Assembly: GCA_018394295.1 (NCBI GenBank)
Contig: CP074573.1
Coordinates: 1,302,001-1,366,000, forward strand
Source: Mycoplasmatota bacterium
Lineage (GTDB): Bacteria; Bacillota_I; Bacilli_A; Haloplasmatales; Haloplasmataceae
Direction: 5' to 3'
DNA: 64,000 nucleotides
In this document: one piece after another, positions 19,428 to 29,756 of the stretch
How positions within the stretch are numbered: the stretch's first letter is position 1
Layout of the letters: the number at the start of each line of letters is the position of its first letter
Translations under genes and position numbers: made by a program
The notes under the pieces: model-generated
Told to the model about the DNA's origin: nothing
Seen by the model: only the letters and a program-made list of their open reading frames with translations
Database searches by the model: none

Positions 19428-20579
19428 TTAAAACTTTTTATTTTTAAATTCTATCAACATTCTTTTTAAAATTTGCACATCCTTATATTGCCTCTTAAAT
19501 TTCTCCATAATATATCCATCTATTTTAGGAAAGTGTGGTACCCATACATCTTTTTCATACTCGCTCTTATTTTTCCAACTATTTAGTACATATTGTTTAA
19601 ATTCCTCTTTTTCATTTTCTGAATCAAAATATAAAATACATCCTTTAAAATTGTTATGTGCCATAGTTTCTTCATCTCCATCAGGTTTGTAATAAAACTG
19701 ATGAATAACATTATGGAGAGTATCCTTAATAAAGTACTTAAAGATGATATCCCAATTATGCTGTTGTGTTAATGATATTCCATCTGTCAATGGTGTTGGA
19801 GTAAAATACCTTCCACCATCAAGCAAAACCCCCTCTAAAGACATTAGTAAAGTTTGGTGATAATACAATCGAATTTTTCTCCAATGTGGTGTAATATCTG
19901 TTTGATTAAATAAATAATACTGATATGCATTTCCATCATCCTCCAGTGTAAATTCAATTGTAAACTCCGGAAAATAATTATGATATTTTTTTGATGTTTC
20001 CCAATTCGTAGGAGATTCTACCCAATCATCTGATTTTTCTAAATAATATTTTATACGATCAATTGGTGTAGATATCAACCTAAATCTTTTCTTCCACAAA
20101 TATTCTACATAATGAATTTCTGCTAACATATTTTTGGGTGTATTTGTATCCATTAATCTAGTATAAATATTATTCGCATAGACATCTCTATAGTTTTCAG
20201 TTAAATAAAATGGCGTGTTATAATTATTTTTAATTACAATTACATCGATTTCCCCTGTTGTAAAGTTAACTGCTTGTACATAAACAGTAGGTCTTATTCC
20301 ACCTGCAAACTTTTTACTCCTAATAAAATCAACTAATTTTTGTGTATTCATTCTATAACTATCATTGCTAACACTTTTGACTTTATAAGAGTTTTCTTCA
20401 TCAATGCCTAATATTATGAAACTATCTGTATTCTCCAAATTATTCGCCATGCATATTATGTCATGTAACAAATCAGCAATTTTATCTTTCGAATACCATT
20501 CTCTTTTAAAATCCCAATATGCTCCTTCTTGTTTAAAATTAATTAATTCTTGTACCTTATCTTTAAGCTCTAATAATAT
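19428..20579 (-). CDS. AlbA_2 (Schlafen-type) domain protein, start codon uncertain
   Basis: About 384 codons are open. The N-terminal part reads GAYWDFKREWYSKDKIADLL and HDIICMANN, then DSFIILGIDEE, the AlbA_2 putative DNA/nucleotide-binding domain (EFK ... AMAN ... GxxxxGI). The C-terminal half is unassigned. GGGAG lies at the right place upstream, but the frame there has TTA TTA and no ATG, GTG or TTG, so the start may be mutated. Internal TTG (20471) and ATG (20459) starts would delete the domain's first block. Such proteins occur in defence and regulatory islands. Confidence 0.7.
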   Translation of the reverse strand: MLLELKDKVQELINFKQEGAYWDFKREWYSKDKIADLLHDIICMANNLENTDSFIILGIDEENSYKVKSVSNDSYRMNTQKLVDFIRSKKFAGGIRPTVYVQAVNFTTGEIDVIVIKNNYNTPFYLTENYRDVYANNIYTRLMDTNTPKNMLAEIHYVEYLWKKRFRLISTPIDRIKYYLEKSDDWVESPTNWETSKKYHNYFPEFTIEFTLEDDGNAYQYYLFNQTDITPHWRKIRLYYHQTLLMSLEGVLLDGGRYFTPTPLTDGISLTQQHNWDIIFKYFIKDTLHNVIHQFYYKPDGDEETMAHNNFKGCILYFDSENEKEEFKQYVLNSWKNKSEYEKDVWVPHFPKIDGYIMEKFKRQYKDVQILKRMLIEFKNKKF

Positions 20580-20640
20580 TTCTCCCTTTCAAAGTAATAA
20601 TATATCGGTAATTAAATTGTAAGGTAAACTTCTAATTTAT

Positions 20641-20811
20641 CAACTTAACCTCCTGTAACTGAATCTGTCTCTTAAAAACTAAGGATTTCCCAACATAGAT
20701 ATCATCAGTTTAATAATGATTCATTCAATATCGGGAAACCCTTTTATAATTAAAATATTTAAGTTGTAATTTTTACTTTCTTATATTAAAGCCACATGCA
20801 CAATGTGTGTT
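20641..20811. repeat. Hairpin-bearing repeat A, copy 1
   Basis: About 170 bp shared with 42249-42505 and 51295-51525. Conserved blocks are TGTAACTGAATCTGTCTC and a large hairpin (20681-20743) with arms close to AAGGGTTTCC and GGAAACCCTT. T-runs flank both sides, so it can terminate transcription in either direction. It lies directly downstream of the Rhs1 immunity gene. Confidence 0.75.
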
Positions 20812-20899
20812 TTGTCCTTAGCACTAATAAAAACACATTGCATTCATATCATTGCTTTTCAATAACACTTATTAAAGTACAATTCAGGAGTATTCATAA

Positions 20900-21313
20900 T
20901 CAATTAATATATTTTGATATCAAATTGTCAAAATCTTCTTTAGAACATTGTCTCTTATACCAGGCTATTTCTTTTCCTTCTTTACTATATCTTTTAGTTC
21001 CTCTTTGAGCAATAACTTCATATTCTTGATTTTTATAAAAAATCCTAATACTGTAACCGTCCATAGTAGGTGGATCTCCAAATGGATATTCAAACTTTAT
21101 TTTAGAAAGGTCTGATAATATTTCATTATTTTCCTCAGAGTCTAATGTATATAATATTGTAGCTTCATTTTCTGATTGAGGGTAGTTTAGCTCTATTATC
21201 TCAATTTTTTCAACATTGTTTACTAACTTATTAAAATCATAGTTATAATCTGATCTGCAACCGGTTAATAGAAAAATCAAAACAATGAATATCAAATTAA
21301 ATATCTTTTTCAT
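20900..21313 (-). CDS. Lipoprotein, likely immunity protein of Rhs1
   Basis: 137 residues. The signal MKKIFNLIFIVLIFLLTGC has lipobox LTGC with Cys19 as the lipidated residue; the mature part is small and hydrophilic. It starts 21 bp after the Rhs1 tip, with AGGAGG before its ATG. A surface lipoprotein paired with a tip bearing a metalloprotease-like motif suggests protection at the cell surface. The pairing is inferred from position. Confidence 0.65.
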   Translation of the reverse strand: MKKIFNLIFIVLIFLLTGCRSDYNYDFNKLVNNVEKIEIIELNYPQSENEATILYTLDSEENNEILSDLSKIKFEYPFGDPPTMDGYSIRIFYKNQEYEVIAQRGTKRYSKEGKEIAWYKRQCSKEDFDNLISKYIN

Positions 21314-21333
21314 CTTCTCCTCCTCTTAATTAT

Positions 21334-21681
21334 CTAAATCAATAAATATAAAATTCCTAACGGCAAGGAACCTTTATTATATCCTGACGACCTATTTACT
21401 CCTCCAAACCAATCAGCTGTTCTTTCCCATGGTGCAGAATAATATTCTTTTTCTGATGGATTTCGATAATAATTAATTACTGAAGGAATTGCAATCCGGG
21501 GGATATATAAAGGACCTAGTATCCTTTCTTGTATTGAGTGACCCCATTCGTGTTTTAATGTTGATTTATCCTCACTGTCATTTAACCATACAGTTCCAAA
21601 AATTGAACATGTCCCAATTTGGTTTTGTCTTACAACCAAACTACCTTTGTAAAAAGATAATACTTTCGAATCCAAAGCTAC
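21334..21681 (-). pseudogene. C-terminal toxin tip of Rhs1, cut off by one stop codon
   Basis: About 116 codons in the same frame as Rhs1, separated from it only by TAA at 21682-21684. It contains HEWGH (a zinc HExxH motif), then GPLYIPRIAIPSVINYYR and a downstream Glu in WERTADWFGG, as in small metallopeptidase-like tips of other Rhs proteins. The frame is otherwise clean, so the stop is recent, read through, or a sequence error. Alone the piece lacks a ribosome-binding site and export signal. Confidence 0.75.
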
Positions 21682-24600
21682 TTATTCACTTTGATTAAAT
21701 GGATTAAAACTTCCATTTTTCCAATCATCAGCTAAATCATCCCATCTACCTTGAACCATTGCGGTTCCAATTGTTGTTACTGCAACAATAGTTTTTGCAG
21801 GGATATTACTAACTGTACCCCAAATAGTATTACCCCAATCCCAAATTTCTTTCCATAAATAACCACTTGGATCGATTCTCATTACAGGATTATTTGCACA
21901 ATAAGCATACATATTATGAGATAATATTTCACCAGTCTCTCCTATTATTCCATCCGCATTGATAAACCGACCAATCTCAGGATTATAATAACGACTGTTG
22001 AGATAGTACCAGCCTGTCTCTTCATCATATCTATATCCACGGTATCTATATGGATTTATATTACCGAGATTAATACCTGAGTAATCCGCTTTTTTTACAA
22101 TGTTACCCCATGCATCATACTCATATTCTACTTTTAAATTACCATTGATATCCCTTATTTCTATAATATCACCAAATAAGTTTCTTGCATAGAAATAATC
22201 ATTATCATTATAATTAAAACCTATTATCTTACCATCTACATCATAAGTATAATATATGATTTTGTTGTCTGATGATTTCTCGTATATAACTTTATCGCCT
22301 ACTACATAATAATCAGTAATTTTTCCTCTGAAATTCTTTTGAGTTCTTATACCTTGATCATTATACTTAAATGATACACCAATAGAATAAGATACTAATT
22401 GTCTACCTTCCCAAGTTAAGGTTGCTCCATTAATTTTAGTTGGGTTACCACTATTATCATATTCAAATCCATTTAACATTCCATCTCTGTAAACTACTTG
22501 ATCTTTCCATTTATTACCATAATAATACCAAGCACTCCCATTGAGTAATGGAGTAGAAATTGTTGATGCTGTTGTATAAGCATATATTTTTTTGCTTGAA
22601 AAATTACCATAATCATCATAATCGTATACGTATGTTTTATTAGCTACAGGATTATCTTCTCTTATTAATTGCCCTAATGAATCATAATAATAATTAGTTG
22701 TTCCTGTTTTATAATCATAAATTGATGTTATATTTCCATTTTTATCATAGGTAAAGGTTTGTAATCTACTACCAATTCTTAGACTCTTTACTCTTAAAGA
22801 TACGTTCCCATTTTTAACAACACCTGCATCTAAAGGCGTATTATCAGCATATATATATTTAGTATTAAGAATTGTTGTTGCACCCATTTTTAAGGTAATA
22901 TCTGTTAATCTTCCTATACCTTCTGTTGTATCTTCATAAATATAATCTTTTTCAACTGTTCCATTACTAGTAGAAAAAGTTGTTTTATCATAAATTCCTT
23001 TTGAGAAATCATATATATATTCTACTTCTCTATTTTTACCGTTAACATTATATCCAAATTTATTAGTGTTTCCGGTATTAGAATCATACTCATAACTTAC
23101 TGTATTACCTAATTCATCAGTTACATCTTTTAGATGACCTGACAAATCATAATTATAATAGTATTGTTTATTATTCACAATATCCTTATACACAGCTATA
23201 TTTCCTAAAGAATCATACTCATATTTATGCTTTGTTACATATGTACTAGTACCACTTTCTTTAAACTGCATTTCAGTAATTTGATTTTCACTATTATAAA
23301 TAAATTTAATACTATCACCATTACCATATATTTGTTCATCTAACCTCGTTGTTTTGTAACTTCCATAAGTTTCATAAATATACTGAATTAAGGTCATATC
23401 CGCAACTTGAATATTTTCAAGTCTTCCTAAATCATCATAATTGAAAATGTATTTAAATCCATTAACTTCAACATTTTTTAATTTTCCATTTTCATAATTA
23501 TAAATTGAATTTGAATTTCCTTTAATAACTTCATGTAACCTACCTAAATCATCATAGTCATAAGATGTTGTTACACCATTGGGGTCAACTACACTATCTA
23601 ACTTTCCTGTTGATGTATTATGATTATAATCTATAATATTCCCAAATTCATCTTCAATTTTATCAATATAATTTCCATAATTTGCATAAGTAATTTTCCC
23701 ACCAAACCATTTTCCTGACAAATCATTCCCATACTTAAGACTAGTTGGGTTACCATATGAATCGTAATCAAATGTAGATTTAATATTATTTGCTGATGTT
23801 ATTGTTTTTAATCTTCTAACTATATCATAAGTTACTGATGTTGTACTCATACCATTGGAAATTCCAGAAATATCATTCTTATTTGATGATTCATAAATAA
23901 ATGAAGTATCGTTATTAATCCCTGGGTGATTAATATTTATAATATTCCCATCATTATTATAAGAATAACTAGATCCAAACTCTTCAATATATAATTGCAT
24001 ATTGTCTACATATAAATTACTATAACCTTTATAACTTACTTCAACACTAAGTAAAGTTCCATACAAATAAGGGTTAAATTTAAACATTAAGTATTGCCAC
24101 TCATTTATATTTTTATTAATATCATAAGTCGCTGCATTTAAACTTCCATCCGGAGCTCTATAATTTAATATAATTTGTACCTCTTCATTTGTGTTATGAG
24201 GTATATCTCCTTTAAACCAGCCTCCAAATATAACTTCATTTGCGTTCGTTGTTATGCCTGTTATATTTTGTTTAATATACTTTCTAGTTCCATAACTTGT
24301 TAATTTAACACTTTTATCTTTTAAAACTTTATTGTATATTCCAGAAGTATTATTACTTACTAAACTAGCCCCATTATTTGACCAACCACTTAAACTATTT
24401 TCAAAAGAAGAATTTTCAAAGTAATTAAATCTTTGATTAATAAATCCCTCATCTATTTGTATTTGATCAAAATAAGCTTTACCAATTCCTACTTTATTTT
24501 TTAATACAATAGTTATGTTTGTGTCATCCTTTTCTACCGAAAACTGTAGTTTGTATTTTTCCCATTTACCACTACCTTGTATTTCATATATTGTTCCTTT

Positions 24601-27420
24601 TGAACTAGCTCCTTCTACATCAATATATGCACCTACCCCTCCGATACTATCATAATCACTATTGATATACCCGGAAACAGTATAAGTTCCTTGATCTAAT
24701 ACTACAGTTTGTCGAAGTTCTAATCGATCTACATTAAGATTACCTAAACCATTTCTGGATAAGACACTGCAAGATGTATTTGGTACTCCATATACAGATT
24801 CTGTACTAAATAATCCACAATTATCTTCTGCCTTAACTGTTCCTACGTTGTTTTCAATAACTGTACTCCAATTATCAAGCCCAAACTCAAAACTGTGATT
24901 ATTAAGAGGATTAACAATATTTTTTTGAGGTGATGATATTTCTTCTATTTTATTATTTAATTTATAATTTCCATTAATATCTTCGTCAAAAATATCAGAA
25001 TATTTATAATATTGTGCATTTCCATAACTATCTAATATGTTAATTGTATGACCATATGTATCAAAACTATAATATACTTCATTTCCTTTAAAATCAGTAA
25101 ATTTTGTTCTTTTGAATAAGTAATCAAAAGACATATAACCTAATGAATCTTTACCATTTTTTTCTTCAACTCTAGTAACATTAAGAGATTTATATTGATA
25201 ATTTAACTGATTTCCAAAGGAATTATAAACATCGGTTATTTGCGATAACGAATCATATACAAACGTAGCTTTAAAATCAGCGACATTGTATTTATCATAA
25301 AGTTGAACATAATCAATTTGATTATTAATATAGTTTATTTTATAATAATTTCCATCAGGTAACAATATCTTATCTATTATCCCTGAATTATATTGAAAAT
25401 CAACTTTATTACCTAATGTATCCATTACATAATCAATTTGGTCTGATGATCCTATGTAGTAAATATCAATATCATTTCCATTAATATCTAGTAGTTTTGC
25501 TAATCTACCATAATTATCAAATTTCTTTATTGTACCATCTTTCATGACAATTTCGTGAGAATAGGCACTAGAGTAATATCCAAAAATTGCATAATCAAAA
25601 GAACCATCTTCTGATATACCACAACTATCAGCAATACCTGGACTTATTCCAAAATCTGTACAAGAAGTATCAATGAAATACTTTTTAGTTCCATCTCCAT
25701 CTATATAACGATAATAAATATTTGAATCTCCATCATCAAATTGGTCTTGTCCGATTCTTTCATTTAAATTAGTACGCCAACCATTTCCATACCCAATATT
25801 AGTATTAAAATTATTTGAATTATGAACAAACGATATAGTAAATGGTGTTCTTAATGTTGGATTAGTATACAAAGGTAATGTCCAAGTTAAGTCACCAGTC
25901 GCATCATTAACATATCCAGTTCCAGCTTCACCTAATGATTGAGAATGATACGTCCAATAATCTTCTAGTCCTGTATTGTCAACATATCCTACATGAAAAA
26001 TTGGTTTAATTGATGAATTACTATTTTCACTAGATGCAAAATCAACGTATTGATTTGGATTTTCCAACTCTAATTTTATACCATAATAACCACCATTAGC
26101 TTCCCAATATTTTACTACATCGGTAATATCAAAAGTAACCATTTTGTTTGTTGACGTGATAAATTGATAATCCGTTATTGTACTGCTTGAACTTGGAGCA
26201 TTAGAAGCATTTATCCTTGGTGCATACCAGTTACTTGTAATCCTAGAAGCATTTACTTTACAACCTTCAGTAGGACAACCACTACGACTAGTTACATATA
26301 AACTTAAATCTGAATAGGTTAACAATTTCCCACTTAAGGTACTAGGGAGATTAAATTTAATAAAACCTTCCATAATTGTCGAGTATGTATCATCAATTCC
26401 TAATTTTATATATGAAGAGCCAGCATAATTTGTAAATTCATCTTTAGGATTATTCATATCAAATCTTGTATACGTATCATATATATTTCCTGAAAAAATC
26501 TTATAAGTAGGATCTATTATAACTGGATAGGTAGCGTTTTTTAACCATTCATCACTTGGTTTTATTGTTAGTATATATTCCTTCTTCTTGTTCTTTATAA
26601 TCGACATATCAATGTCATTTGAATAATTACTATTATTATCAAGCATAAACAATTTTTCTATTAAATAGGTTAATTTTCCATCTTTATAAAATTCAATATT
26701 ACCCTCTTCAGTTACCAACATCTCTACATCTTTTACATCAATCACAAATGACATTTCAAAATTATCAATATAGTCATTTAAAATAATGTTTTCCTTTAAT
26801 GTATCACCTTGTATTAAGTATTCAATATCAACATTATTCATTATATTAGAATATTTAACCTTACTGCTGTTATTTAATTTAGTGTAATGATTTTTTTCTT
26901 CAACACCTAATTCAACAACTTCTAAATCACTACCTTTTATCCCAAGAATATTAAATTTGAGTTTAACTCCATTATTATTTAAAGTTATTGATTTATTTTC
27001 TTTAATTTTTTTTGGAAATTTAATATTAAATGAATTTTTCTTATTTTTTTTATAATTTCCTGTTTCATCATCTTGTAATGAATTATCTATTTCTTTCCAT
27101 ACACCATTTTCTTGATAGTGAACTGCATCCTTATACGCTACAAACTCATAAGTACCATCATCTTTTCTAAACACTTTTCCATTTTTTTTACGTTCACTGT
27201 TAACCTCATATAATATTTTTCCACTTCTTGGATTTCTTTCTTTTTCTTTATTAAAATGGTTTAGAAAACCTGTAGAACTTGTAGCTCTGGCAAATACGCC
27301 GATATCAATCGTAGAAAATACAATTGCTAATACTAATAGAACACATAAAATTTTTTTTCCTTTTAACATAAATTTTCTTATATGATTACAATTTATATAC
27401 ACCCTACTTAACGGTGTCAC
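21682..27420 (-). CDS. Rhs1: secreted Rhs/YD-repeat polymorphic toxin
   Basis: 1912 residues up to a TAA that cuts off its tip. The GTG start at 27420 has GGAGGG 6-7 nt upstream. An export helix lies at about 18-45 (ILCVLLVLAIVFS). A DNRLRE-like domain follows the motif TYPVIIDPT near 300. WTYHSQSLGEAGTGYVND marks entry to the shell. Two jelly-roll-like segments (NHSFEFGLDNW and NSSFENSLSGW) interrupt many YD repeats. The core (PYRYRGYRYDEETGWYYLNS ... DPSG) is near 1765-1851. The Rhs shell encapsulates and delivers the tip. Its own promoter is at 27622. Confidence 0.93.
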   Translation of the reverse strand: MTPLSRVYINCNHIRKFMLKGKKILCVLLVLAIVFSTIDIGVFARATSSTGFLNHFNKEKERNPRSGKILYEVNSERKKNGKVFRKDDGTYEFVAYKDAVHYQENGVWKEIDNSLQDDETGNYKKNKKNSFNIKFPKKIKENKSITLNNNGVKLKFNILGIKGSDLEVVELGVEEKNHYTKLNNSSKVKYSNIMNNVDIEYLIQGDTLKENIILNDYIDNFEMSFVIDVKDVEMLVTEEGNIEFYKDGKLTYLIEKLFMLDNNSNYSNDIDMSIIKNKKKEYILTIKPSDEWLKNATYPVIIDPTYKIFSGNIYDTYTRFDMNNPKDEFTNYAGSSYIKLGIDDTYSTIMEGFIKFNLPSTLSGKLLTYSDLSLYVTSRSGCPTEGCKVNASRITSNWYAPRINASNAPSSSSTITDYQFITSTNKMVTFDITDVVKYWEANGGYYGIKLELENPNQYVDFASSENSNSSIKPIFHVGYVDNTGLEDYWTYHSQSLGEAGTGYVNDATGDLTWTLPLYTNPTLRTPFTISFVHNSNNFNTNIGYGNGWRTNLNERIGQDQFDDGDSNIYYRYIDGDGTKKYFIDTSCTDFGISPGIADSCGISEDGSFDYAIFGYYSSAYSHEIVMKDGTIKKFDNYGRLAKLLDINGNDIDIYYIGSSDQIDYVMDTLGNKVDFQYNSGIIDKILLPDGNYYKINYINNQIDYVQLYDKYNVADFKATFVYDSLSQITDVYNSFGNQLNYQYKSLNVTRVEEKNGKDSLGYMSFDYLFKRTKFTDFKGNEVYYSFDTYGHTINILDSYGNAQYYKYSDIFDEDINGNYKLNNKIEEISSPQKNIVNPLNNHSFEFGLDNWSTVIENNVGTVKAEDNCGLFSTESVYGVPNTSCSVLSRNGLGNLNVDRLELRQTVVLDQGTYTVSGYINSDYDSIGGVGAYIDVEGASSKGTIYEIQGSGKWEKYKLQFSVEKDDTNITIVLKNKVGIGKAYFDQIQIDEGFINQRFNYFENSSFENSLSGWSNNGASLVSNNTSGIYNKVLKDKSVKLTSYGTRKYIKQNITGITTNANEVIFGGWFKGDIPHNTNEEVQIILNYRAPDGSLNAATYDINKNINEWQYLMFKFNPYLYGTLLSVEVSYKGYSNLYVDNMQLYIEEFGSSYSYNNDGNIININHPGINNDTSFIYESSNKNDISGISNGMSTTSVTYDIVRRLKTITSANNIKSTFDYDSYGNPTSLKYGNDLSGKWFGGKITYANYGNYIDKIEDEFGNIIDYNHNTSTGKLDSVVDPNGVTTSYDYDDLGRLHEVIKGNSNSIYNYENGKLKNVEVNGFKYIFNYDDLGRLENIQVADMTLIQYIYETYGSYKTTRLDEQIYGNGDSIKFIYNSENQITEMQFKESGTSTYVTKHKYEYDSLGNIAVYKDIVNNKQYYYNYDLSGHLKDVTDELGNTVSYEYDSNTGNTNKFGYNVNGKNREVEYIYDFSKGIYDKTTFSTSNGTVEKDYIYEDTTEGIGRLTDITLKMGATTILNTKYIYADNTPLDAGVVKNGNVSLRVKSLRIGSRLQTFTYDKNGNITSIYDYKTGTTNYYYDSLGQLIREDNPVANKTYVYDYDDYGNFSSKKIYAYTTASTISTPLLNGSAWYYYGNKWKDQVVYRDGMLNGFEYDNSGNPTKINGATLTWEGRQLVSYSIGVSFKYNDQGIRTQKNFRGKITDYYVVGDKVIYEKSSDNKIIYYTYDVDGKIIGFNYNDNDYFYARNLFGDIIEIRDINGNLKVEYEYDAWGNIVKKADYSGINLGNINPYRYRGYRYDEETGWYYLNSRYYNPEIGRFINADGIIGETGEILSHNMYAYCANNPVMRIDPSGYLWKEIWDWGNTIWGTVSNIPAKTIVAVTTIGTAMVQGRWDDLADDWKNGSFNPFNQSE

Positions 27421-28019
27421 AAAAATCCCTCCTATTGTTTTATAACCTATTAACTAACTAACTCTAATTGTATAGATTTTTCGATAATGATAAAATACAT
27501 TTGAATTAACAAATATAGAAACATTAATCATTGTTTTGAATAAAAGAATTTGATGTTAGATGATTTTTTCAAAAACATACCAACTCCTCCTAATTTTAAT
27601 TCGAAATATAATAACGCATTTATTATATCACAAGAATTAAGATTTTTGGAAATTATTGTCAAATATTGTAGAATATTGTAGAATCAATTATTAATAAGAG
27701 TAAATTATTGACTATTTTTATATCTGCTAGACTTAGTCTGTAGACAAGTATATTTGTGAATTATTAAATAGTCTAAGTGTTTTAATGAAAAAGAAGATAA
27801 TAACAAACACAAAGCAGTAATTTATTAACCTATAGTTGCTGATATTAATCTAATATTTATTCATATTCTTTTTTTTATTAAATTTTGTTATAATATACGC
27901 AAATGAGACCAACTATGAATTGTCAAGCGAAAAATAACAAAATTTTATAAAACATTTGTTTAATTAAAATGAATATGCTAAAAGAACCATAAATATGGCG
28001 AAAAAATTCACAAGTTAAA
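27421..28019 (-). promoter_or_regulatory. Rhs1 upstream region with conserved promoter
   Basis: About 600 bp without a gene. An extended -10, TGATATAAT, lies at 27622-27630, about 200 nt before the start. The flanks (a ...TTGACA...TTTCCAAAAAT block upstream, AATGCGTTATTATA downstream) recur before Rhs2 and Rhs3. Similarity to the Rhs2 upstream DNA continues to about 27900. That end carries a TGTTATAAT box facing the plus strand, probably the relic of a divergent gene. A TCTACA-type palindrome (near 27725-27750) may be an operator. Confidence 0.6.
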
Positions 28020-28826
28020 TTAAGCTAAATTAAAAGAAGAATTAGTAGTTAATATTTTGTAAATTACTCTAACCAATTTATGACCAACATGATCTAACGC
28101 ATTATAGTGAGATTTACCTTGAGAAATCTTTAAGTCATAGTAATCTTTAAATATTTTATTATTTTTAGATACATTATAAGCTGCATACACTAATGCCCAA
28201 CGAAGCATTCTATTACCACGTTTAGACATTCTTGTGGTTGAAGCTTTAAAATTACCAGATTGATAGACTCTAGGATCTAATCCTGCATAAGCTAATACTT
28301 TACTTGGAGAAGAAAACAGTGTAATATCTTTAATAGAGGAAAGAATAATCGCTGCTTGAATTATCCCCATACCAGGGATAGTCAGGATTGGTGAATTAAG
28401 CGATAAGACAATTGTCTCAATGTTGTTTTTAATTTCCTCTATCTGTTTTGAATAAAGTTCGATTTGTTCAATAGCTTGCTGGATTTGAAAGCCTAAAGAG
28501 TCTCTTTGGATGCCTACTGTGGTTAAACAAAGTTCCTTAAGCTCTATGGCCTTATCTTTACTATACCGACCGTGAGAAGCCTTGTGTAGTAATTTAGCTA
28601 GAGAATCAATTCGGACTTTATTTATTTTAGTGGGTAATGGATATTGTTTTAGAAGCTTATAAGCAATATTTAAATGAAGATTTCCTTTGAAATACTTATG
28701 TAATTCAGGAAATGCTTGTTCAAGATAGGCAACGTATTGAATCTTTGTTCTAGTGCGCATTGTCTTAATATTTTGATAAGACCTACATAAGTCTTTTAAT
28801 TCTAAGAGCCTATTGTTAAATGGAGT
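28020..28826 (-). pseudogene. IS110-family transposase, N-terminus missing
   Basis: About 269 open codons; a 246-codon frame starts at an internal ATG (28760). It keeps the Transposase_20 C-terminal domain: LTIPGMGIIQAAIILSSI, VLAYAGLDPRVYQSG and RMSKRGNRMLRWAL. The N-terminal RuvC-like DEDD catalytic domain is absent, and the frame opens without a start at the left junction (about 28827). Full-length relatives have about 400 residues. It cannot transpose by itself. Confidence 0.88.
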
Positions 28827-28880
28827 GCAGAAATATACAATGCTATATTTAATAATGATTTAGATAGTTTTCTATGTATC

Positions 28881-29033
28881 ATGATTATGACTTTCATTGA
28901 TTTAATTTATCATACAAATGACCGAAGTACTAGCATCCAATCTACTCAAATTTCAGCTGGTTGGTATCTTAAGAAGAATAAGGATATAGATGATATATTA
29001 AATGATCATTTTAAACCCAAAAATAAATCTTAG
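28881..29033 (+). CDS. Short plus-strand frame, probably a gene tail
   Basis: 50 codons, MIMTFIDLIYHTNDRST to the Lys-rich end KPKNKS. It is followed by hairpins and a strong terminator. There is no clear ribosome-binding site. STSIQSTQISAGWYLKKNK is a plausible transposase or ATPase tail, but I cannot assign it. Treat it as a likely remnant. Confidence 0.35.
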   Translation: MIMTFIDLIYHTNDRSTSIQSTQISAGWYLKKNKDIDDILNDHFKPKNKS

Positions 29034-29093
29034 TGATTATTAAAAAGGTTACCAACCTGATTAAGCTAGTAACCTAATTATACTGAAGACCAC

Positions 29094-29134
29094 AAAAAAG
29101 GTGATTACAATCTTAGTTGATCACCTTTTCTTTT
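29094..29134 (+). terminator. Strong intrinsic terminator
   Basis: AAAAGGTGAT pairs perfectly with ATCACCTTTT around a 14-nt loop, followed by CTTTT. A-runs on the other side make it bidirectional. A weaker GGTTAC/GTAACC hairpin precedes it. Confidence 0.75.
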
Positions 29135-29245
29135 GGAATGTATTAATCCTTTACAGGTTTATTCTTTTTTTATAGTCTATTGTCATAAAATAAAAATAGT
29201 AAATTTATTATACTCAATGGTAATGTAACAGCAAAATGAATGATA

Positions 29246-29298
29246 TTCATACATGTCTTTTTTTGACCCTTTATTTGTCTGATTTAATTATACAATTT
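29246..29298 (-). mobile_element. Solo right end of the IS30 element
   Basis: It matches the IS30 right end, from the transposase-start palindrome arm (CATACATGTCTTTTTTTGAC) to the terminal ACAATTT, in one piece. In the complete IS30 copy this stretch is split by IS3. It is a useful empty-site reference. Confidence 0.75.
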
Positions 29299-29362
29299 GG
29301 GATGAAATAAAAATAATTTAATCAAAATACTTTTTAAATTTTTTTGTATCAAACCATAATTT

Positions 29363-29662
29363 TTATTCTATATTAGAATATTCATTTATATCAAACTTTA
29401 TAGCTAAAAACCACTTCAAAATCAAATTACTTAATTTGTATAGAGATAGTACAATAGCTGTATAAAATGAAATATTAATAATAAATGCTCCATATTCTTG
29501 TGGTACTTTAGACAAATCCTTAGCTATAAAGTATGCAATATATCCAACTCCTGCAGAAACAAATGGAACAGCCTTATATTCTCTATTTCTTTTATTATAG
29601 GCAATATTTCTCATTATAATGATGAAAATAATGTTGATTCCATTAGATATTTCCAAAAACAA
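29363..29662 (-). pseudogene. Truncated copy of the membrane protein at 2319-2972
   Basis: About 85 C-terminal residues (IIIMRNIAYNKRN to FDINEYSNIE) are nearly identical to the gene at 2319. The first half, with four of the helices, is gone; the few residues before IIIMRN are unrelated. Both copies lie beside an IS30 end. Segmental duplication followed by truncation is the simplest reading. Confidence 0.75.
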
Positions 29663-29756
29663 GATGTGTTAAGACTGCTATGTTACTAATATTTCGCAAT
29701 ATATATGAAAGCGAAATAGTAGAAACCCCATTTTAATCTAAACCATTTTCTTATTT

